DNA of 64,000 nucleotides from positions 10,302 to 74,301 of the forward strand of contig CAKSAY010000006.1 of NCBI GenBank assembly GCA_934438055.1, written 5' to 3'. The stretch is from an uncultured Oscillospiraceae bacterium. Its GTDB lineage: Bacteria > Bacillota > Clostridia > Oscillospirales > Ruminococcaceae. The position numbers and the translations under genes were made by a program. This document shows positions 52,261 through 61,921 of the stretch, one piece after another; the stretch's first letter is position 1; each line of letters opens with the position of its first letter. The notes below the pieces were generated by a model. The model was not told the origin of the DNA. It saw nothing but the letters and a program-made list of their open reading frames with translations, and did no database searches.

Positions 52261-53211
52261 ATGAAGATGAAGACGAGAATTACAGAATTATTAGGAATTG
52301 AATATCCCATTTTTCAGGGAGGAATGGCTTGGGTTTCGGAGGCGAATTTGGCGGCTGCTGTTTCCAATGCGGGTGGCATTGGTTTGATTGCCGGAGGTTC
52401 TGCGCCTGCCGGGAAAATTCGTGAAGAGATTCGCATGGCAAAGGAAATGACCGACAAACCTTTTGGTGTAAACATCATGCTTATGAGTCCTTATGTTGAC
52501 GAAATTGCACAGATGGTCATTGAGGAAAAAGTCGCTGTTGTGACAACGGGTGCCGGAAATCCCGGAAAATATATTCCGGCATGGCAGGAAGCGTCCATTC
52601 GTGTGATTCCGGTGGTTCCAAGCGTTGCCTTGGCTAAGAGGATGGAGAGAGCCGGCGCTGATGCTGTGATTGCAGAGGGCTGTGAATCGGGCGGACATAT
52701 TGGTGAGTTGACAACGATGTCGTTGGTTCCGCAGGTGGTTGATTCTGTGTCTATTCCGGTGTTGGCGGCCGGAGGCATTGCTGATGGTCGTGGCGTTGCA
52801 GCCGCGTTTCTTTTGGGCGCTGACGGCGTGCAGGTTGGAACGAGATTTTTAGCGTCTGAAGAGTGTCAGGTGCATCAGAATTATAAAAATTTTGTGGTCA
52901 AGGCAAAAGATACCGACAGTGCGGTTACAGGCAGAAATGCGGGACGCCCTGTTCGTCAGGTGAAGAATAAATTTACCAGACGCGTTTTGGAGTTAGAAAG
53001 ACAGTATGCTGATCCGGAGGAGTTTGAGGAATTGACGGTGGGCTCTTTGAAAAAGGCAGTGGTTGATGGCAATCTTGCAGAGGGAAGCTTTATGGCGGGG
53101 CAGATTGCGGGCATGATTGAAGACGTGCGCCCGGTGAAAGATATTGTAGAGGGAATGTTTTCGCAGGCACAGACGCTTTTGTGCGATGCTAAAGAGGCCT
53201 TTTTGAAATAG
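52261..53211 (+). CDS. fabK: Enoyl-ACP reductase II (FMN-dependent)
   Basis: 316 residues of the nitronate monooxygenase-like TIM barrel, opening ITELLGIEYPIFQGGMAWVS, with the FMN phosphate-binding GGIADGRGVAAAFLLGADGV and the ECESGGHIGE-like EGCESGGHIGE loop. FabK performs the last step of each elongation cycle and is insensitive to triclosan. ATG 52261 follows GAGGGG; ATG 52267 is an alternative. No fabI is in the window. Confidence 0.95.
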   Translation: MKMKTRITELLGIEYPIFQGGMAWVSEANLAAAVSNAGGIGLIAGGSAPAGKIREEIRMAKEMTDKPFGVNIMLMSPYVDEIAQMVIEEKVAVVTTGAGNPGKYIPAWQEASIRVIPVVPSVALAKRMERAGADAVIAEGCESGGHIGELTTMSLVPQVVDSVSIPVLAAGGIADGRGVAAAFLLGADGVQVGTRFLASEECQVHQNYKNFVVKAKDTDSAVTGRNAGRPVRQVKNKFTRRVLELERQYADPEEFEELTVGSLKKAVVDGNLAEGSFMAGQIAGMIEDVRPVKDIVEGMFSQAQTLLCDAKEAFLK

Positions 53212-53225
53212 GGGGGGAATGAGAG

Positions 53226-53969
53226 ATGAACAAGACAGCGTTGATTACGGGAGCTTCCAGAGGTTTGGGCGCCGCTATGGCGAAAAGACTTGCGAAAGAT
53301 GGCTTTAACATTGCAATCAACTGTTATAATCAGCAGGAAGCGGATGGCGGCGGAAAAGAGACGGCAGCGGCCTGCGAGACGGCGAATGCAGAGACGAAAT
53401 TATATATTGGCGACGTTTCGCAGTATGCTGACTGCGAACGAATGGTTCGGGCGGTGAAAGACGATTTTGGCTCGATTGACGTTTTGGTCAACAATGCGGG
53501 CATCACCAAAGACGGCCTTTTGGTTCGCATGAGCGAGGAGAATTTTGACGCGGTGACCAACGTTAACTACAAGAGCGTTTTTAATATGACCAAGCTTGTG
53601 GGCGCTGTGATGATGCGGCAGCGTTCCGGAAGAATTATTAATGTGTCGTCTGTTGCCGGGGTGCATGGAAATGCCGGGCAATTTAATTATGCGGCCTCGA
53701 AAGCCGGCATCATAGGCATGACCAAGAGCGCGGCTAAGGAACTCGGAAGCCGCGGGATTTGCGTGAACGCAGTGGCGCCCGGTTTTATCAACACGCCTAT
53801 GACGGCGGATTTGGATGAGGATTACAAGCAAAAGATTAAAGAACAAATTGCTTTGCGTCGTTATGGCGAGCCGGAAGAGGTGGCGGCAGTTGTCAGCTTT
53901 TTAGCGGGTGAAGATGCAAGATATGTGAGCGGGCAGGTTATTTTAATTGACGGATGTCTTTCAATGTGA
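53226..53969 (+). CDS. fabG: 3-oxoacyl-ACP reductase
   Basis: A 247-residue short-chain dehydrogenase with TGASRGLGAAMA, NNAGITKDGL, and the catalytic S-YxxxK (NVSSVAG...FNYAASKAG). NADPH-dependent reduction of beta-ketoacyl-ACP. The ATG lies just after GGGGGG. It follows fabK by 14 bases and precedes fabF by 25. Confidence 0.96.
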   Translation: MNKTALITGASRGLGAAMAKRLAKDGFNIAINCYNQQEADGGGKETAAACETANAETKLYIGDVSQYADCERMVRAVKDDFGSIDVLVNNAGITKDGLLVRMSEENFDAVTNVNYKSVFNMTKLVGAVMMRQRSGRIINVSSVAGVHGNAGQFNYAASKAGIIGMTKSAAKELGSRGICVNAVAPGFINTPMTADLDEDYKQKIKEQIALRRYGEPEEVAAVVSFLAGEDARYVSGQVILIDGCLSM

Positions 53970-53994
53970 TAAAAATTTGGGAAGGAATTGTGAT

Positions 53995-55239
53995 ATGAAA
54001 AGAAGAGTTGTCATTACGGGAATGGGCGTGAAATCCTCCGTTGGAAACACAATTGACTCCTTTTGGAGCAACATTGTGGCCGGCAAGCACGGCATTCGTC
54101 CGATTCAGAGCTTTGATACGTCTGATTTAAACGTGAAAGTGGCGGCGGAGGATTTGGAATTTTCTCCTTTGGATTATTTGGACAAAAAGGAAATGCGTCG
54201 AACCGATCGATTTTGTCAACTGGCTTTGGGGGCGGCCGTGGATGCGTTGGAGACAAATCAAAATTTAAAAGACAGCTATGACCCTTTTCGAGTTGGTGTG
54301 ATTGTGAGCAGCGGAATCGGCGGCTTTTCTACGATTGAGGCTGAATACAGCAAGTATATGCAAAAGGGTGGAAAGCGCATTTCTGTCTTCTTTGTTCCGA
54401 TGATGATTTCAAATATGGCGGCCGGGTTGATTTCGATTAAAACCGGTTTTAAGGGCGCTAATCTTGACATTGTGACGGCCTGTTCTTCTTCAAACCATGC
54501 ATTGGGCGAGGCCTTTCATAAAATTCGGGACGGCTATTTGGACGCGTGTATCACAGGCGGTTCAGAGGCCGCTGTGACCGATTTTGCAATCAACGGTTTT
54601 AATAATATGACTGCTCTTTCCCGTTCGGAAAACCCTGATAGGGCTTCTATTCCTTTTGACAGAGAAAGAGATGGATTTGTGATGGCAGAGGGCGCTTCTA
54701 TTCTTCTTTTGGAAGAACTTTCATTTGCAAAAAAGCGGGGTGCAACCATTTATGCGGAAGTGGTTGGCTATGGCGCTACCGGCGATGCTTATCACATCAC
54801 AAGCCCTGACCCGGAGGGCGCAGGCGCGGTTAAAGCGATGGAGTTTGCTGTTGCAGATGCAGGAATTTCTCTCTCTGCAATTGATTATATTAACGCCCAC
54901 GGAACCTCTACGCAGATAAATGACCGTGTGGAAACGAAAGCGATTCGAAATTTGTTTGGTGAGCATGCGCAAAAGCTCAAGGTTAGCTCCACAAAGTCTA
55001 TGACAGGGCATTTGTTAGGCGCGGCCGGCGCCATTGAAGCGGTGGTTTGTGCAAAGGCTTTGCAAGAGGGAATTGTTCCGCCAACGGTTGGTTATTCTCA
55101 AAAAGATGATGACTGCGATTTGGATTATGTCACCAATGGTTCTGTTGTGCAGCCTATTGAATATGCGATTTCAAATTCGCTTGGATTTGGAGGGCATAAT
55201 GCAACTGTGTGCTTGAAGAAATATCACGAAGAAGCATAA
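53995..55239 (+). CDS. fabF: 3-oxoacyl-ACP synthase II (KASII)
   Basis: 414 residues. Catalytic Cys in VTACSSSNHALGEAF, His residues in NAHGTSTQINDRVE and KSMTGHLLGAAGAIEA. It elongates acyl-ACP. ATG 53995 (MKRRVVITGMG) follows AAGGA; the open frame begins earlier at 53947 inside fabG. Fifth step of the cluster in the order fabH-K-G-F. Confidence 0.96.
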   Translation: MKRRVVITGMGVKSSVGNTIDSFWSNIVAGKHGIRPIQSFDTSDLNVKVAAEDLEFSPLDYLDKKEMRRTDRFCQLALGAAVDALETNQNLKDSYDPFRVGVIVSSGIGGFSTIEAEYSKYMQKGGKRISVFFVPMMISNMAAGLISIKTGFKGANLDIVTACSSSNHALGEAFHKIRDGYLDACITGGSEAAVTDFAINGFNNMTALSRSENPDRASIPFDRERDGFVMAEGASILLLEELSFAKKRGATIYAEVVGYGATGDAYHITSPDPEGAGAVKAMEFAVADAGISLSAIDYINAHGTSTQINDRVETKAIRNLFGEHAQKLKVSSTKSMTGHLLGAAGAIEAVVCAKALQEGIVPPTVGYSQKDDDCDLDYVTNGSVVQPIEYAISNSLGFGGHNATVCLKKYHEEA

Positions 55240-55273
55240 AATTCATCTTGCTTAGAAAGGGAGGTCTTACCAT

Positions 55274-55714
55274 ATGGCAGAATTGAAAATGGATCAAGCC
55301 ACTGTGGAGTTTTTGGTGCAAAAGGTTAAAAAGGAAAATTTGGGAAAAATTAAGGTGAAAAAGGGAGATATTGAAATTGTGGTTGAGGGCAAAAAGCCAA
55401 TAACTGCGACTGTTCTTTCGAATGAGTTACCAAATGAACCTACTCCTGTTGTGCAGGCATCAGAACCACAGACAGAACAGGGAAATGTGGTTCGTTCTCC
55501 GATTATTGGAACCTTTTATGCAGCGCCTGCTCCTGATAAACCCGCGTTTGTTCAGGTGGGGCAGACGGTTAAGGAGGGAGACGTTTTGTTCATCATTGAA
55601 TCAATGAAACTGATGAACGAAATTAAGAGTGAATTCAGCGGTGTTGTGCAGGAAATTCGGGCATGTGACGGCGACAGCGTGGAATATAACCAGCCGATTA
55701 TGATTATTGAATAG
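55274..55714 (+). CDS. accB: Biotin carboxyl carrier protein of acetyl-CoA carboxylase
   Basis: 146 residues with a helical N-terminus, a Pro/Glu-rich linker and a C-terminal biotinyl domain with the biotinylated Lys in IESMKLMNEI. It carries the carboxyl group between AccC and AccAD. The ATG follows AAAGGGAGG. It is seven bases before the fabZ leader and co-transcribed. Confidence 0.95.
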   Translation: MAELKMDQATVEFLVQKVKKENLGKIKVKKGDIEIVVEGKKPITATVLSNELPNEPTPVVQASEPQTEQGNVVRSPIIGTFYAAPAPDKPAFVQVGQTVKEGDVLFIIESMKLMNEIKSEFSGVVQEIRACDGDSVEYNQPIMIIE

Positions 55715-55729
55715 AGGAGCGTGAAATCA

Positions 55730-56170
55730 ATGGCGTTGTTGAACAAAGAGCAAATTAAAGAGATTATTCCGCATCGAGATCCGTTTTTGTTAATTGACGA
55801 GGTTTTAGAGCTCCAGCCCGGCGTTCATGTTGTTGCGAAAAAAACGCTTTCACAGGATGAATTTTGGTTTCAAGGGCATTTTCCCGGTCATCCGGTGCAG
55901 CCCGGCGTTTTGACGGTTGAGATGCTCGCGCAGGCCGGTGCGGTTTGTGTTCTTTCTCTACCGCAAAATCGGGGCAAGCTGGCCTTTTTCGGCGGCATCG
56001 ACAAAGCGCGTTTTAGAAAGCAGATTCAACCGGGTGATGAAGTGACTTTAGAAGTGACTATGCTTAAACTCCGTGCAAGCATGGGAACGGGAAAGGCAGT
56101 GGCCACGGTGAATGGCGAAAAGGCGGTCACGGCTGAGATTATGTTTGCGCTGGGAGAAGCACAATCATAA
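55730..56170 (+). CDS. fabZ: 3-hydroxyacyl-ACP dehydratase
   Basis: 146 residues of hot-dog fold with the active-site His in FQGHFPGHPVQPGVL and the Glu in TVEMLAQAGAV. It dehydrates hydroxyacyl-ACP. ATG 55730 (MALLNKEQIKEIIPHRDPF) follows GAGGAG; an upstream in-frame GTG at 55721 overlaps the binding site. Lies between accB and accC as in many Firmicutes. Confidence 0.95.
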   Translation: MALLNKEQIKEIIPHRDPFLLIDEVLELQPGVHVVAKKTLSQDEFWFQGHFPGHPVQPGVLTVEMLAQAGAVCVLSLPQNRGKLAFFGGIDKARFRKQIQPGDEVTLEVTMLKLRASMGTGKAVATVNGEKAVTAEIMFALGEAQS

Positions 56171-56494
56171 ATTAACAGCACAAAATGGAGTGCGCGCATG
56201 AAAGGCCTTTTGATAATTGTGTTTAACGGTAAACCCTTATTTGTAAAAAATATTTTTTGGGATGACATTTGCCGGCTGAAAAAAGAGTTTTGACATCAAG
56301 AAATGGGAATCGCTTGTTTTGGGAATTTTGTGTTGTGCGCAACAGTAGAAAACGACTGTTATTTTGCTTGCCTGCACAACTGCTTTTTAAATGAAAGCGA
56401 TTGGTTGGACCGGTTGCAAGAAGAGATTATCAGTTCAAAGATTTCATGCTTGAGATTAGAAAACGCAGGGATTCAAGTTTCTGGGAGGATATCT
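56171..56494. other. Spacer between fabZ and accC
   Basis: About 320 bases. It is open in the accC frame from 56303, but that stretch is Cys-rich, not family-like and lacks a ribosome binding site. No regulatory element recognised. Confidence 0.5.
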
Positions 56495-57835
56495 ATGATA
56501 AACAAAGTTTTGATTGCCAATCGGGGGGAGATTGCCGTCCGTATTATTCATGCTTGCCGTGAGCTTGGAATTGAAACGGTCGCTGTATATTCAGAGGCAG
56601 ACAAAGGTGCGCTTCACATGCAGATTGCGGACGAAGCCATCTGCATTGGGCCGGCTCCCAGTAAAGACAGCTATTTAAATATTCAAGCTATTCTTGCTGC
56701 CTGTGAAGTCACCGGCGCTGACGCTGTTCATCCGGGGTTCGGTTTTTTGTCCGAAAACGCCTCTTTTGCCAAAACGTGTTCTTTATGCGGTTTAACATTC
56801 ATTGGTCCGCCGCCGGAGGCTATGGAGAGAATGGGGGACAAAGCTTCTGCTAAAAAGACTATGCAACAAGCGGGTGTTCCGGTGGTTCCGGGCTCTGACG
56901 GCGTGCTTAATGACATAGAGCGGGCAAAGAAAATTGCGCAGGGAATTGGTTATCCCGTTATGGTGAAAGCGACGGCCGGCGGTGGCGGACGGGGCATTCG
57001 CAAGGTGGATGCGCCGGAAGCTTTAGAGCGGGAGATGATTGCGGCAAGAACGGAGGCGCTTCAGTTTTTTGGAGACGACGGCGTTTATATTGAGAAGTTT
57101 ATTGAAGATCCACGGCATGTTGAAATTCAGATTTTGGCAGATCAATACGGCAACGTTGTTCACCTTGGAGAACGGGATTGTTCTTTGCAAAGACGCAATC
57201 AGAAGATGATTGAGGAGACGCCGAGCCCGGCTGTTTCTCCGCAGCTGCGGGAGAAGATGGGCAGAGCTGCTGTTGCCGCCGCGTTGGCTTGCGGGTATGT
57301 GAATGCCGGAACGGTTGAATTTCTGCTTGATAGGAATGGAAACTTTTATTTCATGGAGATGAACACTCGCATTCAGGTTGAGCATGGCATCACAGAGTTG
57401 GTGACGGGAATTGATTTGGTGAGACAGCAGATTCAAATTGCGGCCGGCCAAAAATTGCAGATTGCACAGGATGATGTTGCGATTCAGGGGCATGCCATCG
57501 AGTGCCGCATTAATGCGGAAAGCCCTGAGAATGGTTTTCGCCCGTCTCCCGGGAAGATTGGAGATTTATATATTCCCTGCGGAAATGGCATTCGGGTTGA
57601 TAGCGCTGTTTATGGCGGGTATACAATCAGCCCTTATTATGACAATATGATTGCCAAGGTGATGGCCTATGCGCCCACTAGAGAGCAGGCCATCCAAAAG
57701 ATGAAATGGGCTTTGGCTGAATTTTTGGTTGGTGGAATTGACACCAACATTGATTTTCATCTTTCCTTGCTCAGAGATAGTGATTTTGAGCAGGGAAATG
57801 TTGATATTGGCTTTTTAAGACGGCGGGGATATTGA
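56495..57835 (+). CDS. accC: Biotin carboxylase subunit of acetyl-CoA carboxylase
   Basis: 446 residues. ATP-grasp enzyme with KVLIANRGEIAVRI, the glycine loop KATAGGGGRGIR, ERDCSLQRRNQK and catalytic MNTRIQVEHGITE (usually HPVTE). It carboxylates biotin on AccB. ATG 56495 lies five bases after GGGAGGA; the long upstream open frame is rejected. Confidence 0.96.
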   Translation: MINKVLIANRGEIAVRIIHACRELGIETVAVYSEADKGALHMQIADEAICIGPAPSKDSYLNIQAILAACEVTGADAVHPGFGFLSENASFAKTCSLCGLTFIGPPPEAMERMGDKASAKKTMQQAGVPVVPGSDGVLNDIERAKKIAQGIGYPVMVKATAGGGGRGIRKVDAPEALEREMIAARTEALQFFGDDGVYIEKFIEDPRHVEIQILADQYGNVVHLGERDCSLQRRNQKMIEETPSPAVSPQLREKMGRAAVAAALACGYVNAGTVEFLLDRNGNFYFMEMNTRIQVEHGITELVTGIDLVRQQIQIAAGQKLQIAQDDVAIQGHAIECRINAESPENGFRPSPGKIGDLYIPCGNGIRVDSAVYGGYTISPYYDNMIAKVMAYAPTREQAIQKMKWALAEFLVGGIDTNIDFHLSLLRDSDFEQGNVDIGFLRRRGY

Positions 57836-58280
57836 CCTTTTTCTCATATTCTTGTACAATAGATAAATCGGCAGGAAGAATCAGAATGGTGTACGAAACT
57901 ATTTTACCGGCAGAGTTTATTGGTGCACCCTTGCAAAACTCTTTTGAAAAAAGCAAAACATAAAAAACAATGTTTATTATTTGCAGAATGAGGCTTGAAA
58001 ATTGAGCGTTATAGCGCATCGGATTTTGAAAATGAGCGCAGATTGCTTTTTACACTCTTTGTGAAGCGCGCACCCCCTATGGTTTGGGCAGATGAAATGC
58101 TTTGCGCAGCCATGCAGAGAATTATTGCAAATATTTTAGGCCATTCTATTGGCCCCAATGCCTGATTGTACGCCTTATATTGATTATCCTGCAAAAGACT
58201 TTAAGGACTGATAATCCCCCGTTTTGACCGGGAGATGGGAAAGTTATTTTTATTAATTTTAAAGGATGGTGAGAGCAGAT
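57832..58280 (+). promoter_or_regulatory. accC-accD spacer with promoter (57832-57860)
   Basis: TTGACC (57832-57837, overlapping the accC stop), a 17-base spacer and TACAAT (57855-57860) may drive accDA. The 420-base remainder holds short frames only; none is recognised. Confidence 0.5.
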
Positions 58281-59159
58281 ATGATGGAGGATCTTTTTCA
58301 TGTAGTGAAGTCACGTGTCCATCCGGATTCTAAGCATCATCAAAAGAACAAGGTCAATATTCCCTCTGATTTATTATTTAAATGTCCTCGCTGCCAAAAG
58401 GTCATTTTTATGGAGGAATTCCAGAGTAATAATCAAGTGTGCAGTCACTGTAATTATCATGCGCGCCTGACCGCGGCACAGCGACTGGCGTTGACAGTTG
58501 ACAAAGGGAGCTTTCAGGAGTATGACAAAGGGTTAACTACTGTGAATCCCATTGATTTTCCGGGATATGCTGAAAAAATTGAGCAGTTGCAGTTAAAAAC
58601 GGCCATGATGGAGGCTATTGTTACTGGGGAATGCACCATTCGTGGGCAAAGATGCGTCATTGGCGTGATGGATTCGCATTTTATGATGGCTTCTATGGGC
58701 TCTGTTGTTGGCGAGAAAATTGCGCGTGCTTTTGAACGGGCAACTGAAAAGCGGCTTCCTGTTGTTCTTTTTACGGCAAGCGGTGGTGCGCGCATGCAGG
58801 AGGGAATGGTTTCTCTCATGCAGATGGCAAAGACTGCCGGTGCGGTTGGAAAACACAGTGAGGCAGGGCTTTTGTATATTGCCGTACTAACCGATCCTAC
58901 GACCGGAGGCGTTACCGCTTCGTTTGCTTCTTTGGGAGACATTACCCTTGCAGAACCAAAGGTTTTGGTGGGATTTGCCGGACGCCGCGTGATTGAGGGA
59001 ACTATTAAGCAGCGCCTTCCCGATGATTTTCAATCGGCTGAATTTTTGCTTGAACATGGCTATGTCGATATGATCGTTGAGAGAAAACGTATGCGCCATG
59101 TGCTTTTGCGCCTTTTAAAATTTCACAATCCGGAGGTGACTGCGTCATGGCTGAACTAA
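58281..59159 (+). CDS. accD: Acetyl-CoA carboxylase carboxyltransferase beta subunit
   Basis: About 292 residues. An N-terminal zinc ribbon (CPRCQKVIF...CSHCNYH) and the crotonase-like domain with ASGGARMQEGMVSLMQM and TDPTTGGVTASFA. With AccA it transfers the carboxyl group to acetyl-CoA. ATG 58281 is chosen (GGTGAG seven bases upstream); ATG 58266 and 58284 are alternatives. The 3' end overlaps accA by 13 bases. Confidence 0.95.
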   Translation: MMEDLFHVVKSRVHPDSKHHQKNKVNIPSDLLFKCPRCQKVIFMEEFQSNNQVCSHCNYHARLTAAQRLALTVDKGSFQEYDKGLTTVNPIDFPGYAEKIEQLQLKTAMMEAIVTGECTIRGQRCVIGVMDSHFMMASMGSVVGEKIARAFERATEKRLPVVLFTASGGARMQEGMVSLMQMAKTAGAVGKHSEAGLLYIAVLTDPTTGGVTASFASLGDITLAEPKVLVGFAGRRVIEGTIKQRLPDDFQSAEFLLEHGYVDMIVERKRMRHVLLRLLKFHNPEVTASWLN

Positions 59160-59953
59160 CTGCATGGGAACATCTTCAATTGGTACATGATCCAAATCGT
59201 CCCAATGCTTTTGATTATATTCCGTTGGTTTTCGACCATTATTATGAAATGCATGGCGATAGATTATATGGAGACGACCTTGCCATAACCGGAGGCATTG
59301 CGACCTTTCAAAAGCTGCCTGTGACAGTTATTGCCCAGGTGAAAGGAAAGAACATTGATGAAAATAAAAGGTATAATTTTGCGATGCCTCACCCGGAGGG
59401 ATATCGGAAGGCATTGCGGCTTGCGAAGCAGGCTGAAAAATTTCATCGTCCTGTGATTTGCCTTATTGACACGCCGGGCGCTTATTGTGGAATTGGCGCT
59501 GAGGAAAGGGGACAGGGTGAGGCAATTGCCCGCAATTTGATGGAATTTATGCAGCTAAAAACACCTGTTATTTCTATTGTTACAGGAGAGGGTGGCAGCG
59601 GAGGCGCTTTAGCGCTTGGCGTATGTGATGAGCTTGCTATGTTTGAAAATGCGGTTTATTCGGTCATTTCTCCCCGTGGCTTTGCCAATATCCTTTGGAG
59701 GGATGGCAGCAGAGAAAAGGAAGCGGCGAATATGATTAAAATTACGGCGCCTGATTTGGTTGAGTTGGGCATTGCCGACAGCATCATTCCCGAGCCTTTA
59801 GGCGGCGCACAGAAAGATTTGCAGATGATGGCTGAGAATATTGTCGAATACCTTTTTGAGACTTTAAAAAAATTTTGTAAAAAAGAGGTTGCAAATCTTG
59901 TGCAGAGCCGTTATAATAAATTCAGAAAAGTTGGTTTGTTTGCAGAAACGTAA
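59147..59953 (+). CDS. accA: Acetyl-CoA carboxylase carboxyltransferase alpha subunit
   Basis: 268 residues. Family features: MHGDRLYGDDLAITGGIA, PEGYRKALRLAKQAEKF, LIDTPGAYCGIGAEERGQG and GEGGSGGALALGV. Forms the heterotetramer with AccD. The start follows GGAGGTGA and lies within the end of accD, so the two are translated in a coupled way, which suits equal subunit amounts. Confidence 0.96.
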   Translation: MAELTAWEHLQLVHDPNRPNAFDYIPLVFDHYYEMHGDRLYGDDLAITGGIATFQKLPVTVIAQVKGKNIDENKRYNFAMPHPEGYRKALRLAKQAEKFHRPVICLIDTPGAYCGIGAEERGQGEAIARNLMEFMQLKTPVISIVTGEGGSGGALALGVCDELAMFENAVYSVISPRGFANILWRDGSREKEAANMIKITAPDLVELGIADSIIPEPLGGAQKDLQMMAENIVEYLFETLKKFCKKEVANLVQSRYNKFRKVGLFAET

Positions 59954-60092
59954 TTGAAACTACAATCATGAAAAAGATTGCGAAGCAGAATGTGAGCCTG
60001 CCCCAAAGCGTTGCACAAACAAATTGTTTTGCAACTTTCAAAACGGGGTAAAGGCTCGAGATTGCTCTCTGCTGCATAGAGATTGTTATAAT

Positions 60093-60118
60093 AACAAATG
60101 GTTTTCATTTGTTTTATT
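60093..60118 (+). terminator. Hairpin between accA and acpP
   Basis: AACAAATG / CATTTGTT with a GTTTT loop followed by TTATTATAT. It probably ends the acc transcript. A TATAAT at 60087-60092 just before it may belong to an acpP promoter with a weak -35. Confidence 0.55.
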
Positions 60119-60189
60119 ATATCCTTACCATTCTCTCCGGATATTTAGGGATTGAAAGGTAAAAGTAATGAAATAAGGAGGCGAGTGTT

Positions 60190-60417
60190 TTGATTCTTGA
60201 AAAAGTAACTGAAATCTTGGTGGATCAATTGGACATTGATGAGGATAAAGTCAATGCTGATGCGTCTATCACAGACGATCTGGGCGCTGATTCTTTGGAT
60301 GTAGTTGATTTAATTATGTCTTTGGAAGAAGAGTTCAATATTGAAATCCCCGATGAAGAAGTGGAGAACATTAAAACCGTCGGTGATATTGTAAAATACA
60401 TTGAAGACAGAACCTAA
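60190..60417 (+). CDS. acpP: Acyl carrier protein
   Basis: A 75-residue acidic four-helix protein with the phosphopantetheine serine in GADSLDVVDLIMSLEEEF. It carries the growing acyl chain. TTG start at 60190 preceded by AAGGAGG. It sits at the end of the fab/acc cluster, apart from the rest by 236 bases and a hairpin, so it may be separately transcribed. Confidence 0.96.
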   Translation: MILEKVTEILVDQLDIDEDKVNADASITDDLGADSLDVVDLIMSLEEEFNIEIPDEEVENIKTVGDIVKYIEDRT

Positions 60418-60428
60418 ATTAGAAAGAT

Positions 60429-60456
60429 GGCCGTTGTTAACACAACGGCTGTTTTG
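60429..60456 (+). terminator. Terminator after acpP
   Basis: GCCGTTGT-TAAC-ACAACGGC followed by TGTTTTG. Strong stem, imperfect T-run. Confidence 0.7.
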
Positions 60457-60681
60457 CTATTATTCAAATGATACTGCATTATGATGTTAAAGAACACAAT
60501 TAAAAATTGGAAAAGATAATTTTGCACTTATTTACTTATGGCTGCCTTTTGTTTTAAAGACCTTATTTAATGCAGTTGAAGAAGCAATTACATAGAGTTT
60601 AATTTTTTAACTAAACAAAGCAATCTGTCTTTGAGAGAGAAGATGGTCTGCTTTTCACATGGCTGTAAAGGAGATATTGCT

Positions 60682-61809
60682 ATGGAAAAGAAAGGGATAG
60701 TCAAATCTGTAATTTTTTATGTGGTTGCCGTTGTTGCCTTTTTACTATTGTTAACCCTCATGTTATTGACAAGATGTAATGTCATTGGGTTGATTGTTTT
60801 AACAGCGGCATTTGTGGGGTTGTGCGTGGTTCGCCATTTTTGGTGGGGTGGTTTTAAAACCATAGTTTGTTGGCTGATGGTATTGGTTGTTGGCGTTGGA
60901 ACAGTTCCGTTGACCAACACGATTAGTCTGCATGGCTCTTTAGAATCTCTATATAAAAGATATGTGTATGCCCCAAGTGTTCCTCCGCGCGACCCCAATG
61001 AACCGGTGGAGAAAAGCGCTGATATTTGGGGCGAGGTGGAAGGAATGACCCTATCTCAATTTCAATATAATAATATAGACATGAAACTTTTAGAGGCGAA
61101 TGATGGAAACGGCAAGGTTGTTCTTCAATTTCATGGCGGGGCTTATGTTTATCCTCTCAATAAGAGTTTTGAAAAAATGGCTGTGCGTTATTCTGACATT
61201 TGCGGCGGTGCAGATGTGTTAACCTTTGATTATCGTGTCGCACCGGAAAATCCTTACCCGGCAGCGCTCGACGACGCTGTATCTGCTTATGGATGGCTTC
61301 TGAACAACGGATATGATTCTAAGGACATTATCTTTATTGGAGATTCAGCCGGCGGCGGTCTTGCCCTAGCCACCTGTTTGTATCTGCGGGACAATCAGAT
61401 GCCGTTGCCTTTGTGTATTATTACTGAATCGGCATGGACCAATTTGAATTTTGATGGAGAATCGGTGGAGACGAATAAACAAAAAGACCCCGGATTTTAT
61501 GAGGGATCACCTTTAACGGGGGATCTGATTGATTCTACTTATATTGGAAACGATTCTGCTTATAATCCGTATATTTCGCCTGTTTATGGTGATTTCACCG
61601 GTTTTCCACCCATGCTCATGCAGGCAGGGGAAAACGAACGACTTTTGAGTGATACTACCGATGTTGCAGCCAAGGCTGAATCGCAAGGCGTGCAGGTGCA
61701 GTGCACAGTCTATTCACAAATGTATCATGAATTTCAGGTTGATGCGCCTGAGATTCCTGAATCACAGCGCGCGTTTGAGGAGATGAGAGAATTTGTGCGT
61801 CGGCTATAA
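60682..61809 (+). CDS. Membrane-anchored alpha/beta hydrolase (HSL-family esterase)
   Basis: 375 residues. Two or three N-terminal hydrophobic segments (about 7-75) followed by an alpha/beta hydrolase of the hormone-sensitive lipase family: oxyanion motif QFHGGAYVYP, nucleophile elbow GDSAGGGLA, and probable catalytic Asp and His in AGENERLLSDT and YHEFQ. It likely hydrolyses esters outside the membrane; the substrate is unknown. ATG 60682 is eight bases after AAAGGAG; the frame is open to 60631. Confidence 0.85.
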   Translation: MEKKGIVKSVIFYVVAVVAFLLLLTLMLLTRCNVIGLIVLTAAFVGLCVVRHFWWGGFKTIVCWLMVLVVGVGTVPLTNTISLHGSLESLYKRYVYAPSVPPRDPNEPVEKSADIWGEVEGMTLSQFQYNNIDMKLLEANDGNGKVVLQFHGGAYVYPLNKSFEKMAVRYSDICGGADVLTFDYRVAPENPYPAALDDAVSAYGWLLNNGYDSKDIIFIGDSAGGGLALATCLYLRDNQMPLPLCIITESAWTNLNFDGESVETNKQKDPGFYEGSPLTGDLIDSTYIGNDSAYNPYISPVYGDFTGFPPMLMQAGENERLLSDTTDVAAKAESQGVQVQCTVYSQMYHEFQVDAPEIPESQRAFEEMREFVRRL

Positions 61810-61921
61810 CAGCGTCTCCGGATATGCCTTTGTGTAGAAAGCGGGCATTGCGGCAATTGATTTTTTATGCTTAAAAGAGTTTTGAGTTTGTTTTTTTATT
61901 TTGAATTTGCAAGAAAGACGG

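Noticed and set aside
57860..58260. Gene remnant between accC and accD
   Set aside because: Several short frames exist, but none resembles a family I know and none has a ribosome binding site.
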